NCBI GenBank assembly: GCA_037043015.1
Contig: CM073326.1
Span: 9,804,345 to 9,868,344, forward strand
DNA length: 64,000 bases
Origin: Bryum argenteum
Taxonomy: Eukaryota; Streptophyta; Bryopsida; Bryales; Bryaceae
Direction: 5' to 3'
The position numbers and the translations under genes are program-made. Positions 23,167-34,529 of this stretch are shown in pieces. Each line of letters opens with the position of its first letter. Positions within the stretch are counted from its first letter, which is position 1. The notes beneath the pieces were generated by a model. The model did no database searches. It had not been told where the DNA came from and was given only the letters and a program-made list of their open reading frames with translations.

Positions 23167-23169
<3 letters not shown>
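22045..23169. other. Intergenic region between copia remnant and TA tract
   Basis: No recognisable coding sequence. At 22160-22260 there is a copy of the dispersed AACCGTANGATCTCAAAGTT-like word that recurs elsewhere in the window. A GGCCTGCTGGCTCGGCC stretch near 22790 is locally repetitive. Confidence 0.45.

Positions 23170-23236
<67 letters not shown>
23170..23236. repeat. (TA)n microsatellite
   Basis: About 67 bp of uninterrupted TA dinucleotides. Any frame read through it (poly Ile-Tyr) is artefactual. Confidence 0.98.
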
Positions 23237-23239
<3 letters not shown>

Positions 23240-23580
23240 GTTCTCCTAATTCTTGACCCTTTTTTTTTTGGAGGAGTGGGCAAAGTCACCGTTGTTGCCA
23301 ATGCTGCAGGTGTCACCGGAGCTCCCAATTGTGCCATCTCAGGAATGCCCACAGCCCACTTCACACTCGGTAGCCTCAAACTGTTGAAAACAATAAAAAC
23401 AACAACATCAACTCAAGACTTTTCATTTTGATAATAATGTGGCTCTCATACGTACACAACCCTTCATACAATTCTACAATCTCTGCTACAGAAAATGCAT
23501 ATGATATTATGAAAATAGGACTTAGAGACCATACAATGTGTACAAACAATTGGTGCAGGCACTTCCTAAAATGCGACAAA

Positions 23581-23805
23581 AAATGTGTCGAACAATGCCA
23601 CAAAAAATATATGGAAACAAAAAGGATGTATGAGGAGTCAAGTACCAGTAGTCAAAAACTTTGAGGCTACCGCATTCCCAAAGCGGCTACTGCATTCCCA
23701 AATGTGTTGAACAATGCCACAACAAATATATGGCAAGAAAAAGGATGTTGGAGGAGTCAAGTACCATTAGTCAAAAACTTTAAAGCTACCGCATTCCCAA
23801 AGCTC
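23581..23805 (-). repeat. Tandem duplication downstream of piggyBac remnant
   Basis: Two copies of about 110 bp share AATGTGT(C/T)GAACAATGCCAC, AAAGGATGT and AGGAGTCAAGTACCA, followed by GCTACCGCATTCCCAAAG. They lie at the 3' side of the piggyBac-like frame on the minus strand. Confidence 0.7.
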
Positions 23806-25384
23806 TATGCCACCTCTCAAAACATCTTGAATTCACACACATATATTTGTCACCACAAAGGTGACAATAATAATGTGGATCTTTTGCCTTGCAAACAACA
23901 CATCGCTTTCTCTTGATAGAATGTGAGGGAGTGTGTATTACCGGACGCTCTCCTAATAGAGGTAGATCAATAGGTCGAGTCGTTTTCCTACTCCAACATG
24001 CTAATAATTCTTCGCACAACCCTTGCTTGAATTCAAGATGGCTCATTGGTGTCACAGGTTTCCTCGGATTATGCTTGGCAACACAATCTAGATAAACAAT
24101 ATACATATTCACCACTATCACATCCAACAAAAAGAAAAAAATGTGGTGCCACCATTTGTGACTGCGAACGCCCGCAACTGATCCGCAACATCCACTCCGC
24201 ACATGTGGGTGGTGTACTCTTTCAACACCGGTGAAGCCCGAATCGCCTCTCGATGTTCGCCGTTGCGCCGAGGCACGGTAACCACGGCCCCCTCACATGG
24301 TGGTTGGAATGGCAAGTTGTGTGTGGAAAGCAGAAGCACACGCTTCTTATCTTTCCACATGACAAAAGAAATAGAGCGGCTTGCATGCATCCGCCAATGT
24401 GTTGTGCTTTCAGGCACATTCTTGAAACCTTTCAAGTTTTTCAAAAACAAAGGTAGGCCAATCAGGTTTTGTCTAATGGTACTTGTAGCATAGATCCCAC
24501 GGGCTAACAAAGAGGTAAAAAGTCCTAAGCTTGAGAAATAGTTATCCTTGGTAAGGCAATGACCAACATTCTCTAAACCTTCACATAGCCTTATGACAAC
24601 ATTGTGGGCTAAGTTAGCCTCACCAACTGTAGGTCCTGGTCTAGCACTCTCATCAATAGAAGGCATGACAATATGGTCTTTTCCAGCGTAAATTTCAAAA
24701 TTATATACATATTCAGACACAGAATCAGCAAGACACCAAACTTTGAGGCCCCATTTTTGGGGCTTCTCGGGCATATATTGTTTGATAGGGGAGTGAGTTC
24801 CTTTATATCGGACCATCATTTCATCACATGTTATAAACTTACCCAAACACCACGCATTTTTACACCTATCTTTTATTGCATCTACAAGCCACCTAGTTTG
24901 TCCTATTTTGTCATACGCAGGGTCTCCCCTTCTAACACCATGCAAATTGGTTAGATGCAAACACCTTCTTAGCGATTGAAATCTGTTTCTGCTCATATTA
25001 CCAGAAATGACGAAAGAACTCAGACAACATCCAATATGTCCCTAAGTTAGGTTGCACTTCCATACCCATGTATAAAGCCATAGCCATGAAAGCCTTGAGT
25101 TCACACACATTTATGTCCTTCCACCTTGAACCACCTTTTGTGTCACCACTTTTGTTTATAGACTCATTAGCATACCGATTTGTTTCTAGAACAATAGAAC
25201 TCAATATAGTTGGTGTCCAAAATAGGGCAATCCAAGTCCTAAAAGAGGGAATGGCCCGATAATTAGTGGAAGGACCGCTCTTCCTTCCCCTATATTGTAT
25301 GGGCATTGGTGAATATGTGAAATTAGATTCATTTTTTCATCTCTAAGCTCATATCTTAGACTAGTTTGTACATTTCCCACATTT

Positions 25385-25722
25385 GCATCCTCGACACCAT
25401 TTTCAACTTCCCATTCAATGTCAGGTAAAGTTTCTGAATCATTTCTATTTGGTTCCAAATTTATATTCGTATCTTCAATTTCATTTCCATCCAACTCTTC
25501 AACACTTAGAGACTCCCACGAAGGTTCAACTGGTAACATACCTAGTGTATTACTTTCCACATTTGCATCCTCTACACCATTTTCAACTTCCCTTTCAACT
25601 TCCCATTCAATGTCAGGTAAATTTTCTGAATCATTTCCATTTCGTTCCACATTTATATTTATATCTTCAATTTCATTTCCATCCAACTCTTCAACACTTA
25701 GAGACTCCCACGAAGGCTGAAC
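25385..25722 (-). repeat. Duplicated acidic segment in piggyBac N-terminal frame
   Basis: Two in-frame copies of a segment of about 55 residues carry LSVEELDGNEIED and LPDIEWEVENGVEDANV. The nucleotide units are adjacent, in the same orientation and only mildly diverged. Confidence 0.8.
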
Positions 25723-25917
25723 TGATAACATACCTCGCGTATGCAAGGGAGACCCCACAAAACTCCTTGGACTTGGAGCTCCCCTAAATATGGTTCTAGG
25801 AGAACATACGTGCACAGTCGATGCATTCCCTGGAGAGTGGATGACCTCTTCGTTTGGAACTCTCTCCATGTCCGCCCTCATGCGTGGTGATCCGTTACCC
25901 ACACTCCACTCTTGATC

Positions 25918-26090
25918 CAACAACGATGGTAGGCCTGCTCTTTGATGTCTGTCCGATGACCTTCCAAAATGCTCTCGATCCAACAGCAATGGTAGGCCTG
26001 CTATTTGATGTCTGCCCAATGACCTTCCAGAATGCTATCGATCCAACAGCGATGGTAGGCCCGCTCTTTGATGTCCGTCTGAAGACCTTC
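25918..26090 (-). repeat. About 60-bp tandem array, three copies
   Basis: Three copies of a unit read HQRAGLPSLLD-like on the minus strand (GATCCAACAGC(A/G)ATGGTAGGCC on the plus strand). They lie at the upstream edge of the piggyBac frame. A further GC-richer repeat (CACACCAAGCTCGGC-like, three copies) follows at 26180-26300. Confidence 0.75.
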
Positions 26091-26529
26091 CAGATTTCTA
26101 AGGCAGTGTCAAGCCGTTGCCCCCATGACCGCCAATGCGCATCTCCCAATGCCATCGAAGATGCTCGGCTCCTTGCTGGCCGTACAACACACCAAGCTCG
26201 GCCTTGTAGGCTCGTTGCTGGCTATCCAGCACACCAAGTTCGGTGCTAGCTACAAGCTCCTCTCTAGCCGTCTAGCATACCAAGCTCGGCGTTGCACGCT
26301 CCTAGCTCGCCGTCCTTCCTTCCATTATCGGCACTCTTTCCTGCACTAACAATTTGTTTTTTTCTCCACCTTGTGCCGTAATTCTTTGAACTCGCAAGCA
26401 ACTCCGGAGGCTATAATATGCTTTCTATACCTCCAAGGTTGTCAAGCAGTTGATCACATTCATCGAAGGAGCATACTCCTTCGTCTTCACTTGTGTGACC
26501 TCCTCGTGATTGGTCCTGGGAAATGGGGT

Positions 26530-27017
26530 TGAAACGGGACTGAATTCTCTCTTTGGTCACAACTCAAACACTGCTAACCTAATAAGATCTGAGAAAACCG
26601 GACTAAACAAGACCGAATAGACTCAATGCGAAATGAACAAAGCAGAACTAAAGAAGCAAAGTACAAACCAAACTTTACTGAGAGAGAGGGACTAAGGCGT
26701 ACCTGACCGAATGCCTCCAAATGGCCCCGGCCAGTTCTATTTATACTCTACCTAACCGCCCTTGGAACTTTCTAGAATGTTCCAATGACGGGCCCCACCA
26801 TGGAACTTTCCGGAAGGTCCTAGAGGTGGGCCCCACCTAGATAACCACCCTTCCAGAAGACTCTAGAGGTGGGCCCCACCTTCTCGAAGCTTCTATGGTG
26901 GGTCCCACATAGGCCATCTACCTCAAATTCTAAAATTTTCTAAAAACTCCTAAAATGGTTTCAACTATCTATCTACTTTTAGCGAACACAAAAATCTAGT
27001 TCTTTCGCCTGTTACAA
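26530..27017 (-). repeat. 3' LTR of the chromovirus
   Basis: 488 bp, starting TGAAACGGGACTG and ending CTGTTACA on the plus strand. A TATAAATA box on the minus strand lies near 26740. It is nearly identical to 31609-32099; the largest difference is a block of about 30 bp near 26612-26640. Confidence 0.97.
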
Positions 27018-27033
27018 TTAATCCCTCCGCTAA

Positions 27034-27560
27034 TGCGGAACGTCCTCGTTTCGCTCCTGATGATATCTCCAAATGGTTTCTTGACAATGGGTAAGGTTGT
27101 GAACGGGCTCCCATGTTGCATTGTGGATGGGATAACCTTTCCATCGGACTTTGTATTGTAGTTGCGGACGTCCATTGCCACGACGAAGATAGCGGTGTTC
27201 CAAAATGCGATCCTCTTCATATTCCTCTGGTCTTCAATCACTACCGGTGGTGGCGGAGGCTGATGTCGCCTGGAAAGCGCTCCGATTGATATGAAATTCT
27301 TTGAGTCATGGAGACATGAAAAACTGGATGGATGTGGATATGTGGCGGAAGCTCGAGGCGGTATGCAACATCGGATATGACCGTAGAGATTCGGAAAGGT
27401 CCAATCCGGGGGGGTGCAAGTTTACGGACTTGAGTCGATGTAGCTAACGGAAGGTTGGCGTTTGAGAAGCGAGAACCAAGTCGACTACCGAAAGGTCTTA
27501 TGTTGCGGTGGTTATCTGCATATTGTTTTTGTCGATTACGTGCGATGAGGAGCATTGTCG
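27034..27560 (-). pseudogene. Chromovirus integrase C-terminus with chromodomain
   Basis: The GPFRISTVISDVAYRLELPP and HPVFHVSMTQR blocks (27241-27555) are the usual integrase C-terminal domain. Immediately downstream, one minus-strand frame of 27040-27235 reads a classic chromodomain: EEYEEDRILEHR, then LQYKVRWKGYP, then ATWEPVHNL. It lies out of frame with the preceding piece. Chromodomains direct integration to marked chromatin. Confidence 0.85.
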
Positions 27561-28451
27561 AGCCTCTTGCAACGCCGATGTTAGTCGTTGTATAAACTCC
27601 TCTGTTGTAGGGTTGTTGGTGTTGATGGGGCGGTGGAGCGTTCTTGGCGTGTCGGGTCGACCGGCGTTAAGAAAGAATGGTGAATGACCCGTGCTTGCTT
27701 GGGAACTATCATTATAGGCGAACTCCAAAGGGTGAGATACTCATCCCGATCGTTGTGGTGAATTGCCACAAACGCCCGCAAAGATATCCTCCAAGGTCCG
27801 GTTAGCACGCTCTGTCATCCCATCGGTCACGAGGATGAAAAGGCTGTGGACATAGCAAGCCGTGTCCGAGAAGCTTGAATAGTGCTTGCGAAGAAACTCC
27901 CTGTGAAGCGCGGATCGATCCGAGATAATGACACGAGGCAATCCATGATGACGGGAAGACGAGATCGAAGAAGACTCGTGCAAGTGTTGGGGCATCAATA
28001 TCGAGAGCGTCATGACCAAATGAATTTGCTTGAAAAGGCGGTCCACAAAGACAAAGAACCGCAGATGTGATTCACGATGCGTCGTGGCAAACAAGTAATG
28101 AGATCCATGGTTACTTGTTCCCATCGCATCGTAGGTAGTGGAATCGGCCGCAGCAGCCAGTCAAGAGGTGCGATTGCGTGCCTTGTTCCGTTGGCATAGC
28201 TCACAGGAACGCACAAAAGCTCGAACATCACGATCCAAGCCCACCCAAAACCATGTTCTAGAAATCCGTTCTAAGGTCTTCTCACGTCCGAGATGTCCAG
28301 AGATAGGAATGTCATGCCCTTCTTGAAGTATGCGGGTTCGAAGTTTAGCATCGTTAGGTACATAAACCCGCTTCTTAAAATAGAGGAGGCCGTCAACGAG
28401 GTTGTAATCTTGATATTGCACATCACCTACCTCTACTCGATCAGTCACCAT
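27498..28451 (-). pseudogene. Chromovirus integrase
   Basis: The HHCC zinc domain is clear (HDIPISGHLGREKT and CELCQRNKARN). The core pieces lie in shifted frames: QVTMDLITCLPR (first Asp), RVIISDRSALHREFLRKHYS (second Asp) and DGMTERANRTLEDIF (Glu). MEFAYNDSSQASTGHSPF follows in another frame. The DDE residues survive but the reading frame does not. Confidence 0.88.
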
Positions 28452-29092
28452 TGTGAAGTAAGCATCCTGGTAGGTGGCTTCCTTCCATTCTCTCCTCTGG
28501 TTAGATCCGGAACAATACTACTAATGGTAGCAATCTCCCTCGTGTCCTCCGATTGATTTGGATCTGGTCTCGAGATAAAGCGCCTGGCACAATATGTTGT
28601 CGCCCTTGCATCTTGAAGTTGAATATCAAACAACCAGAATCGTTTCTTCCTGTGGTGGTGGTGGTGTCTCGATTTCATATTTTCTAAATGCAGATCATGT
28701 AGTAAGGGCCGATGATCAATCCGAATTGTCACAGGTTTCCCCAATAGATAGTGCCGCCATACTTTGGTAGCATGTACAATTGCTAGTTGTTCCCGATCAC
28801 GTGCAGAATAGTTGCGCTCTGCCCTCTTAAGTTTGCGTGACTCATATGCCACCGGTTGAAGGCCCCTACCGAAGTCTTGTTGGAGGACCGCGCCTATAGC
28901 AAAGTCGGAGGCGTCAATGTCAACCGTACACGGAAGGTCATGATCATATGGTTGCAGAATTGGAGCAGTAGTGAGTGCCTCCTTCAAATTATTGAAAGCG
29001 CCTTGTTGTTGTAGTTTCCACTCAAATGGAGCGCCCTTCTCCAATAGATTTGTCGGAGGAGCAAAGAATGATATGCGCAAACCGCCGAACAA
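28445..29092 (-). pseudogene. Chromovirus RNase H domain
   Basis: Conserved RNase H blocks are CTVDIDASDFAIGAVLQQD (first Asp), PVAYESRKLKRAERNYSARD (Glu) and LAIVHATKVWRHYLLGKPV followed by IRIDHRPLLHDL (Asp). The frame overlaps the RT frame at 29022-29092 but is offset, marking a frameshift. Confidence 0.88.
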
Positions 29093-29759
29093 AACGACGA
29101 TAGTATCCGGCGAGGCCTAAGAAAGAACGAACTTTAAACATCCTGGGAGTTGGCCAGTCCTTCACTGCATTTACCTTAGCTTGTTCCATGTACACACCCT
29201 CGAATGATACTACATGCCCCAAAAAGGTGACCTCGGACTTCCAAAGTTCACACTTTGATTGCTTGCAATAGAAGTGACTATCCCGTAACCGACGTAGCAC
29301 CTCCCGTAGATGTTGGTCATGCTCTTCCGGGGTTTTACTATAGATCAAAATGTCGTCAATGAAAACAACTACACACTTGTCCAAAAGGTCCCGGAACAAC
29401 CTGTTCATGTGACCCATGAAGGAAGCTGGGGCATTGGTGAGACCAAAAGGCAGAACGAGCCACTCAAAATGTCCATAGCGCGTACGAAATGCTGTCTTTT
29501 CAATATCCTCTTTTGCAATTGGTATCTGCCAGTATCCACTTCGAAGATCTAGCTTGCTAAAAATGGTTGCGCCTCGAAGTTGATCAAGAAGGTCATCCAC
29601 ACGTGGGAGTGGATAAGCATTTTTGATGGTCTGCTTATTAAGGCCCCGATAATCGATGCATAGCCGCAATCCACCATCCTTTTTGGGTGCAAAAAGGACA
29701 GGTGCTCCCCATGGCGATGTGCTTTCTCGAATGAGGCCCTTCTCCAAAAGCTCGTCCAA
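29022..29759 (-). CDS. Chromovirus reverse transcriptase core
   Basis: This long open frame contains all fingers-palm blocks: [70 protein letters not shown] and the catalytic [14 protein letters not shown] (FIDD in place of YVDD). [11 protein letters not shown] follows. As part of the element it would copy the RNA genome. It is open here, but the flanking domains are shifted. Confidence 0.92.
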   Translation of the reverse strand: MDELLEKGLIRESTSPWGAPVLFAPKKDGGLRLCIDYRGLNKQTIKNAYPLPRVDDLLDQLRGATIFSKLDLRSGYWQIPIAKEDIEKTAFRTRYGHFEWLVLPFGLTNAPASFMGHMNRLFRDLLDKCVVVFIDDILIYSKTPEEHDQHLREVLRRLRDSHFYCKQSKCELWKSEVTFLGHVVSFEGVYMEQAKVNAVKDWPTPRMFKVRSFLGLAGYYRRFVRRFAHIILCSSDKSIGEGRSI

Positions 29760-29790
29760 CGTCTTCTCGACTCCTCAAGCTCGTTTGGTG

Positions 29791-30396
29791 CTAGGCGATA
29801 AATTGGCCGATTCTTTGGTTTAGCTTCGGCGGCATTAAGTCTATGTGGAAAGGAGCACTCGATCGGTGGTAAACCACTAGGTAAGTCGGCGGGAAAGACA
29901 TCTCGGAACTCGCCGATAAGTTGCTCAACTCGTTCGCTCCTTGGCTCTCTTCTCTACCATTGAAGCAATATTTGGAACCACCACATACACCGGCCTTTTT
30001 TCGTCGACTGCTTTTCTTCATGAACGCCATCCCCACCAATATGCCTTTAGTTGTCTGTCGTTTCTTCAATCCACTTGATGTTGAAGCATGAAGAATTATC
30101 TTGCGCCCACCTTCGTTAAAAGAGATGGTTCTTGCCAACCAGTCAATCTGCTTATTTCCCGCCTCCAACCACGGCATTCCCAGGATAACATCATATCTGA
30201 GCTTCGTTACCTTAAATTTTCCTCGTAGTGCATAAGCATCACACAATCTCAAGGTCTCTTCTTCACATATCTCACTTAAATCATTTTCCCGATCGTCTGC
30301 AAGGTATATAGTCCCTCCGGTGATCACCTTAGTCTTGATCCCAAGTCGGTTGGCAATTGCGGTCGAGATGCAATTCTCCGTAGAACCGCAATCCAC
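29791..30396 (-). pseudogene. Chromovirus aspartic protease
   Basis: The frame opens with the retropepsin active-site motif DCGSTENCIS (a D[ST]G-type motif with Cys at the second position, as in many chromoviruses). It continues to YDVILGMPWLEAGNKQIDW, a hallmark just downstream of the protease fold. It ends shortly before the reverse transcriptase frame. Confidence 0.85.
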
Positions 30397-31570
30397 TAGT
30401 ACTCGACACGGTTGTCTTCTAAGTCGACCCTTGAGACATATCGGTGACCTTTTTGAGTGTTGCCCGAGGCCATCTTTGTTTGACTACGAGAGACAATGAC
30501 TATCCCGATATTGGTCCCGGTGCCTTTTCGGGAGCCCCGTTTCCCGCTCCATTCCTTCATCATCTTGGTCACCTCGAGGTTGTGGATCCGCCTTGGTTTG
30601 TTGGCACCGAAATTCGACGTTTTGGACACTCTCCAATTTGATGGCACGACTCGAACGAGAGAAGCACAATCCCTTCCGTGCCAATAATTGTCGTCTCTGC
30701 AAGCGTCAATGGTCCTTGCAGGCGTCAATCTCCATTGGCGTCGGTTGTTGGGCTACCATAGTAGGTGGTGGCGTAGGGTTCCATCTTGCAGTCGTACTCC
30801 ACGATTTTCGAAGTTTATGGCATCAACTCTTTTCGCAATCCTAACCGCCTCCTCAAATGTTTGAGGGTCTTTTAATTCCACTTCTCGTTGAACGATCGGC
30901 TTTAATCCTCGAACAAATCGATCCATCATCTCTCCCTCCGAAACATTGGGTATTTGGAGACATATGGATTTGAACCGGGTGACATACTCTGCACCGACCT
31001 TTAGTTTGTGTCAAGGTGGCCAACCGATCGCGCGCTAACTTCTCCGCATTGATGGGCCGAAACTGGTTTGTGAGCTCGGTCTCAAATTCCTCCCAATTTT
31101 GAAATCCGCCTTGAGCTCCATAGTTTTGAGCTCGAAGTCGCCACCAAATGGCTGCTGCACCCTTCAAATAGCTGGCTGCATATATAATTCCGTCGGTTGA
31201 GTTCGCCCTGGACATTTGGAGATATTGTCGCATGCTGAAAAGCCATTGAGATACATCATCTTGTCTTGAAGTTCCGAATATGTTTGGGCTTGCTCAACTT
31301 GACCTCGCAGATTTGTCAATTCTCTAGCTCTAGAAGCGTCCGCTTGTCCTTGTAATGCAAAGCAAACTGGTCTAGTAGGTCTTGAATCGAGTCTCCATGT
31401 GAGTAGGTTCCGCCATTTCTCCCATGATGCAATTCTTCCGACGACCTGCTGCACGCGACGCCTTCTCTCGTTCTAGCCAAATCCTTGAAAGGAACTCCAA
31501 GTAGATCCAAAGACAAGACTTGATGCAACCACAATGACTGACTCTCAAGTAGACTTCTTGTTAATAGCAC
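30396..31570 (-). pseudogene. Chromovirus gag region
   Basis: Overlapping minus-strand frames give a broken gag. The clearest part (30853-31233) has ASYLKGAAAIWWRLRAQNYG, NWEEFETELTNQF and RLATLTQTKG, typical of the retrotransposon gag capsid domain. A downstream frame (30396-30728) carries a zinc-knuckle-like CRDDNYWHGRDC. At least two frameshifts separate these pieces. Confidence 0.8.
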
Positions 31571-31589
31571 CTAACGTAAGGATAGACTG

Positions 31590-31607
31590 ACACTCGCTCT
31601 GATACCA
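31590..31607 (-). other. Primer-binding site (initiator tRNA-Met)
   Basis: On the minus strand the sequence TGGTATCAGAGC lies one base inside the 5' LTR. It is the standard plant retrotransposon PBS complementary to the 3' end of initiator tRNA-Met. Confidence 0.95.
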
Positions 31608-31608
31608 A

Positions 31609-32099
31609 TGAAACGGGACTGAATTCTCTCTTTGGTCACAACTCAAACACTGCTAACCTAACAAGATCTGAGAAAACCGGACTAAACAAGACCGAATAGA
31701 CTTGAATGTAAGCGTAACAAAGCGAGTAACTAAAGAAGCAAAGTACAAACTAAACTTTACTGAGAGAGAGGGACTAAGGCGTACCTGACCGAATGCCTCC
31801 AAATGGCCCCGGCCAGTTCTATTTATACTCTACCTAACCGCCCTTGGAACTTTCTAGAATGTTCCAATGACGGGCCCCACCATGGAACTTTCCGGAAGGT
31901 CCTAGAGGTGGGCCCCACCTAGATAACCACCCTTCCAGAAGACTCTAGAGGTGGGCCCCACCTTCTCGAAGCTTCTATGGTGGGTCCCACATAGGCCATC
32001 TACCTCAAATTCTAAAATTTTCTAAAAACTCCTAAAATGGTTTCAACTATCTATCTACTTTTCTAGCAAACACAAAAATCTAGTTCTTGCCCTGTTACA
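31609..32099 (-). repeat. 5' LTR of the chromovirus
   Basis: 491-bp partner of 26530-27017, with the same terminal bases and the same TATAAATA box. It is followed outward by the second GGGGT target-site copy and inward by the primer-binding site. Confidence 0.97.
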
Positions 32100-32104
32100 G
32101 GGGT

Positions 32105-33136
32105 ACTCTGCATCGTAGTTAGCATGACTCTCTGGAAAGGCCACAAGCTCCACTGCGCCGAAATCCGGGAATTTGTTGAGATCAGACACTTGATGGTGCA
32201 TCACATTCGGTAGTGGAGCTGCAGGACCGATTGGTAAACTGCTTGAGGTGGTGACTATGCCAATCTTCCGCTTCTTCTCAATGGAATTCCATCCCACTCC
32301 AACTGAACAAATAGAAAGACTCAAAGTCATGGGTATCATTGTAAGATCTAATGCATCTTGATATTCATCAACAAAGGTGTACAGTTTAAATGCTCTACCT
32401 GCTTCCTTCTTTTGCGTGACCTTCGTGGCATTTTGTCAATCTCGCCAAACATCTCTAACAATGTCCAGGAATTCCTGATCAATTTTTTGCTGCTCTTTCC
32501 AACCTAGTATGTAAGCCGTCTGTCTGTAAAAGTGATGTCTATAGTTCTCCGGCTCTGTTATTACGAGCCACTTTCTACTCTTCTTCCTAACAGGAAGACT
32601 ACGAAGATGCTGCTGATCTAAAAGTCTCACAAGTAGCCTTATTTTCTCTACATGGAGATTTGAGCGTTGGGCCCAGACACGAAGACGATCACCCGGACAT
32701 ATGTCATGTAGGGAGTGCATTGATGTTGGTGGTGAACACTCTGATGTGAACGGAGTGATGCCCCTTGATCCGCATCCGAACTTCGAGTCTTCCTGCAACT
32801 TGATGATATCGACAGTGGACGAGCTGCTCGAGTCGTTGGCTTCTCCAAGTCACTCGTCCATGAAGTCCGGACCTTCAAGCCTTGCAGTAGCTGCGACCAC
32901 CAGCAAAGATGCGGAGAGCTGTTGAATTTGGTGAGTGTCATCACAGTACCTCCCTGGATCTGAAAAGCGCCTTCTACTATGTCAGTAGCACGAAGAGCGC
33001 TCTTGAATTTGGAAAGTGTCGTCGCGGTAGCTCTTTGGATTTGAAAAGCGCCTTCTACTATGTCAGTTCTAGCACAAAGAGCACCTTCTACTATGTCAGT
33101 TTCAGCACGAAGAGCGCTGTTGAATTCCGTGAGTGT
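32105..33136 (-). pseudogene. Disrupted repeat-containing frame of unknown function
   Basis: Two minus-strand frames occupy this segment. One (32648-33136) contains repeats of TDIVEGAFQIQ and TATTL(T/S)(E/K)F. The other (32105-32798) has RKWLVITEPENYRHHFYRQ and is continuous apart from one TGA at 32436-32438. That frame runs straight into the gypsy target site and continues in phase for about 42 codons on the other side (below 26525). The first frame continues in phase across the CACTA insertion to 36810-37061. I do not recognise the protein. It may be the N-terminal region of the neighbouring piggyBac-type element or a host gene wrecked by three elements. Confidence 0.5.
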
Positions 33137-33492
33137 CACCATAAGAAAACCCTGTTTTTTGTGATGTCTTGTGTAATGTCTAATATATTTTGTGATGTCT
33201 TACTGTCTTAAAAGATGTCTTCGAAGACGGGAGGATGTCTGTACGTCTAACGGGCACATTTTGGATTGGAGGGGCATGAAGACATCACCAAACAAAAAGA
33301 TGTTGGTGAAGACATGGATGTCTTTGAAGACATCTCGATAGACATCAAACTGCCACGTTGACAAGGGATTTTGGACTAGCAAGGTAAAAACGACCAAAAT
33401 TTACTGGTGGACAGGGTAAAAAGCATTTCTAATGTTAAAAGAGTAGGTGAATGGGCAGCGGTTTTCAAAAGTAGAAAAAAACATCACACTTT

Positions 33493-33497
<5 letters not shown>

Positions 33498-33533
<36 letters not shown>
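33498..33533. repeat. Poly(T) tract in CACTA element
   Basis: About 36 consecutive T on the plus strand, followed by roughly 200 bp of extremely AT-rich sequence. Confidence 0.95.
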
Positions 33534-33538
<5 letters not shown>

Positions 33539-34179
33539 TTTACTGCTAAATCATTATGTGACGTTTTAAAAAATATTAAAATATATAATTATATTTCAAT
33601 AAAAAATATATTTTGTAAATTTTTATTATATTCAAATAAAATGAAATATTATAATTTTGTAAATTTTTTATGATTTAAAAATATTTAAATATTTTAAAAA
33701 TATTATATAAAAATATTATATCTGTAAAATAACAATGGTGCCGAAAAATAGAATTTTGAAGTAAAAGTAATTTTGTGAATATTTAATCGTCAAAAAAAAT
33801 GTGGACATAGATTAAAAAAGTTATTTACAACGCTTTATCTACATGGCAACAAAATCTCCACGTCGGACCAGTTGACAAGTCATGCAACATCTAGTCGGAT
33901 GTTTAATACGATGTCCAACTTACCATAACTACGGTCAGGCATGAATGTTCGCGTAGACATCTATTGGGATGTCTATAAAGATGTTTTGCACGACATCCTC
34001 CTAGACGTCATTTACCAAAAAGCGGCAGTACTTAAGGGTCTCTTAAGAATAATGTCAACTTCTTCTCTTACTGCGTGTCCTTCATTGGCGCGGGTCTCTG
34101 ATTAGGCTCTGTCTCTGATAACCCTTAATCCTCGAATACTTAAAAAAAATATAAAAAGAAAATAAAAACAATAAACAAT

Positions 34180-34528
34180 ATTTTTTGGCTTACTTCAAGA
34201 AGGAACTAAATATTATTGATTACTTATAGATTAGATTATTATAGTCCAATGGCAATTTTATACATTACTCTATCATCAACTACCAATATTATACAAATTG
34301 AAGCAAATTTACAAGAGATATGAATTTATGAAAGTAGCTATTTAATATAGTTTAGGAGTCAATTCTAGAATAGAATTAGTATTAGGAAAGTTAGTTGGAA
34401 AGTTAGTTAGGGCAGAAATAAAAGGTAGTTAAGAGTTGGAAGGAGAGCCTATTACCATGGGAGACTATAAATAGTCTCATAAATTCATAATTGTGATTCC
34501 ACACTTTTCTATCAATAAAGATTATTTG
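34180..34528 (+). repeat. Solo-LTR-like repeat inside CACTA element
   Basis: Closely similar, in the same orientation, to 41262-41605. Shared blocks include GGCTTACTT, TATTATTxATTACTTATAGATT, TTCTAGAATAGAATTA and AGTTAGTTAGGG. A TATA-like GACTATAAATAGTC and an AATAAAG polyadenylation-like signal come last. The pattern fits a Ty1/copia LTR. Confidence 0.65.
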
Positions 34529-34529
34529 A

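Larger units (their letters stand above)
23786..26090 (-). pseudogene. piggyBac-family transposase remnant 1 (DDE_Tnp_1_7)
   Basis: Three minus-strand frames together cover a piggyBac-type transposase. The N-terminal part (25201-26019) is acidic and Ser-rich with internal repeats. Then comes a segment with MALYMGMEVQPNLGTYW (24998-25306). The core (24118-24996) has RNRFQSLRRCLHL, the first catalytic Asp in ITCDEMMVRYKG, the second in LTKDNYFSSLGLF and the third in MCGVDVADQLRAF. The C-terminal part (23786-24202) has SHKWWHHIFFFLLDV and a Cys-rich CVVCKAKDPHYYCHLCG motif. Frame breaks near 25000-25306 and 24118-24202 separate these pieces, so it is inactive. piggyBac enzymes catalyse precise cut-and-paste at TTAA. 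I could not identify TTAA-flanked ends. The remnant lies downstream of the nested gypsy and CACTA insertions. Confidence 0.8.
26530..32099 (-). mobile_element. Ty3/gypsy chromovirus, complete LTR to LTR
   Basis: A full-length LTR retrotransposon lies on the minus strand. The LTRs (488 and 491 bp) both run TG...CA and are flanked by a perfect 5-bp target-site duplication, GGGGT, at 26525-26529 and 32100-32104. Next to the 5' LTR (right side) is a primer-binding site, TGGTATCAGAGC, complementary to initiator tRNA-Met. A purine-rich tract (GCGGAGGGATTAAT on the minus strand) borders the other LTR. The internal order is gag, protease, reverse transcriptase, RNase H, integrase, chromodomain, as in chromoviruses. 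Several frameshifts split the polyprotein although the LTRs differ at only about a dozen positions by eye, half of them clustered. It interrupts an older minus-strand frame that continues on both sides. Confidence 0.97.

Noticed and set aside
22696..23431. Long frames through the (TA)n tract
   Set aside because: Their length comes from poly Ile-Tyr coding of the microsatellite; flanking residues show no motif.
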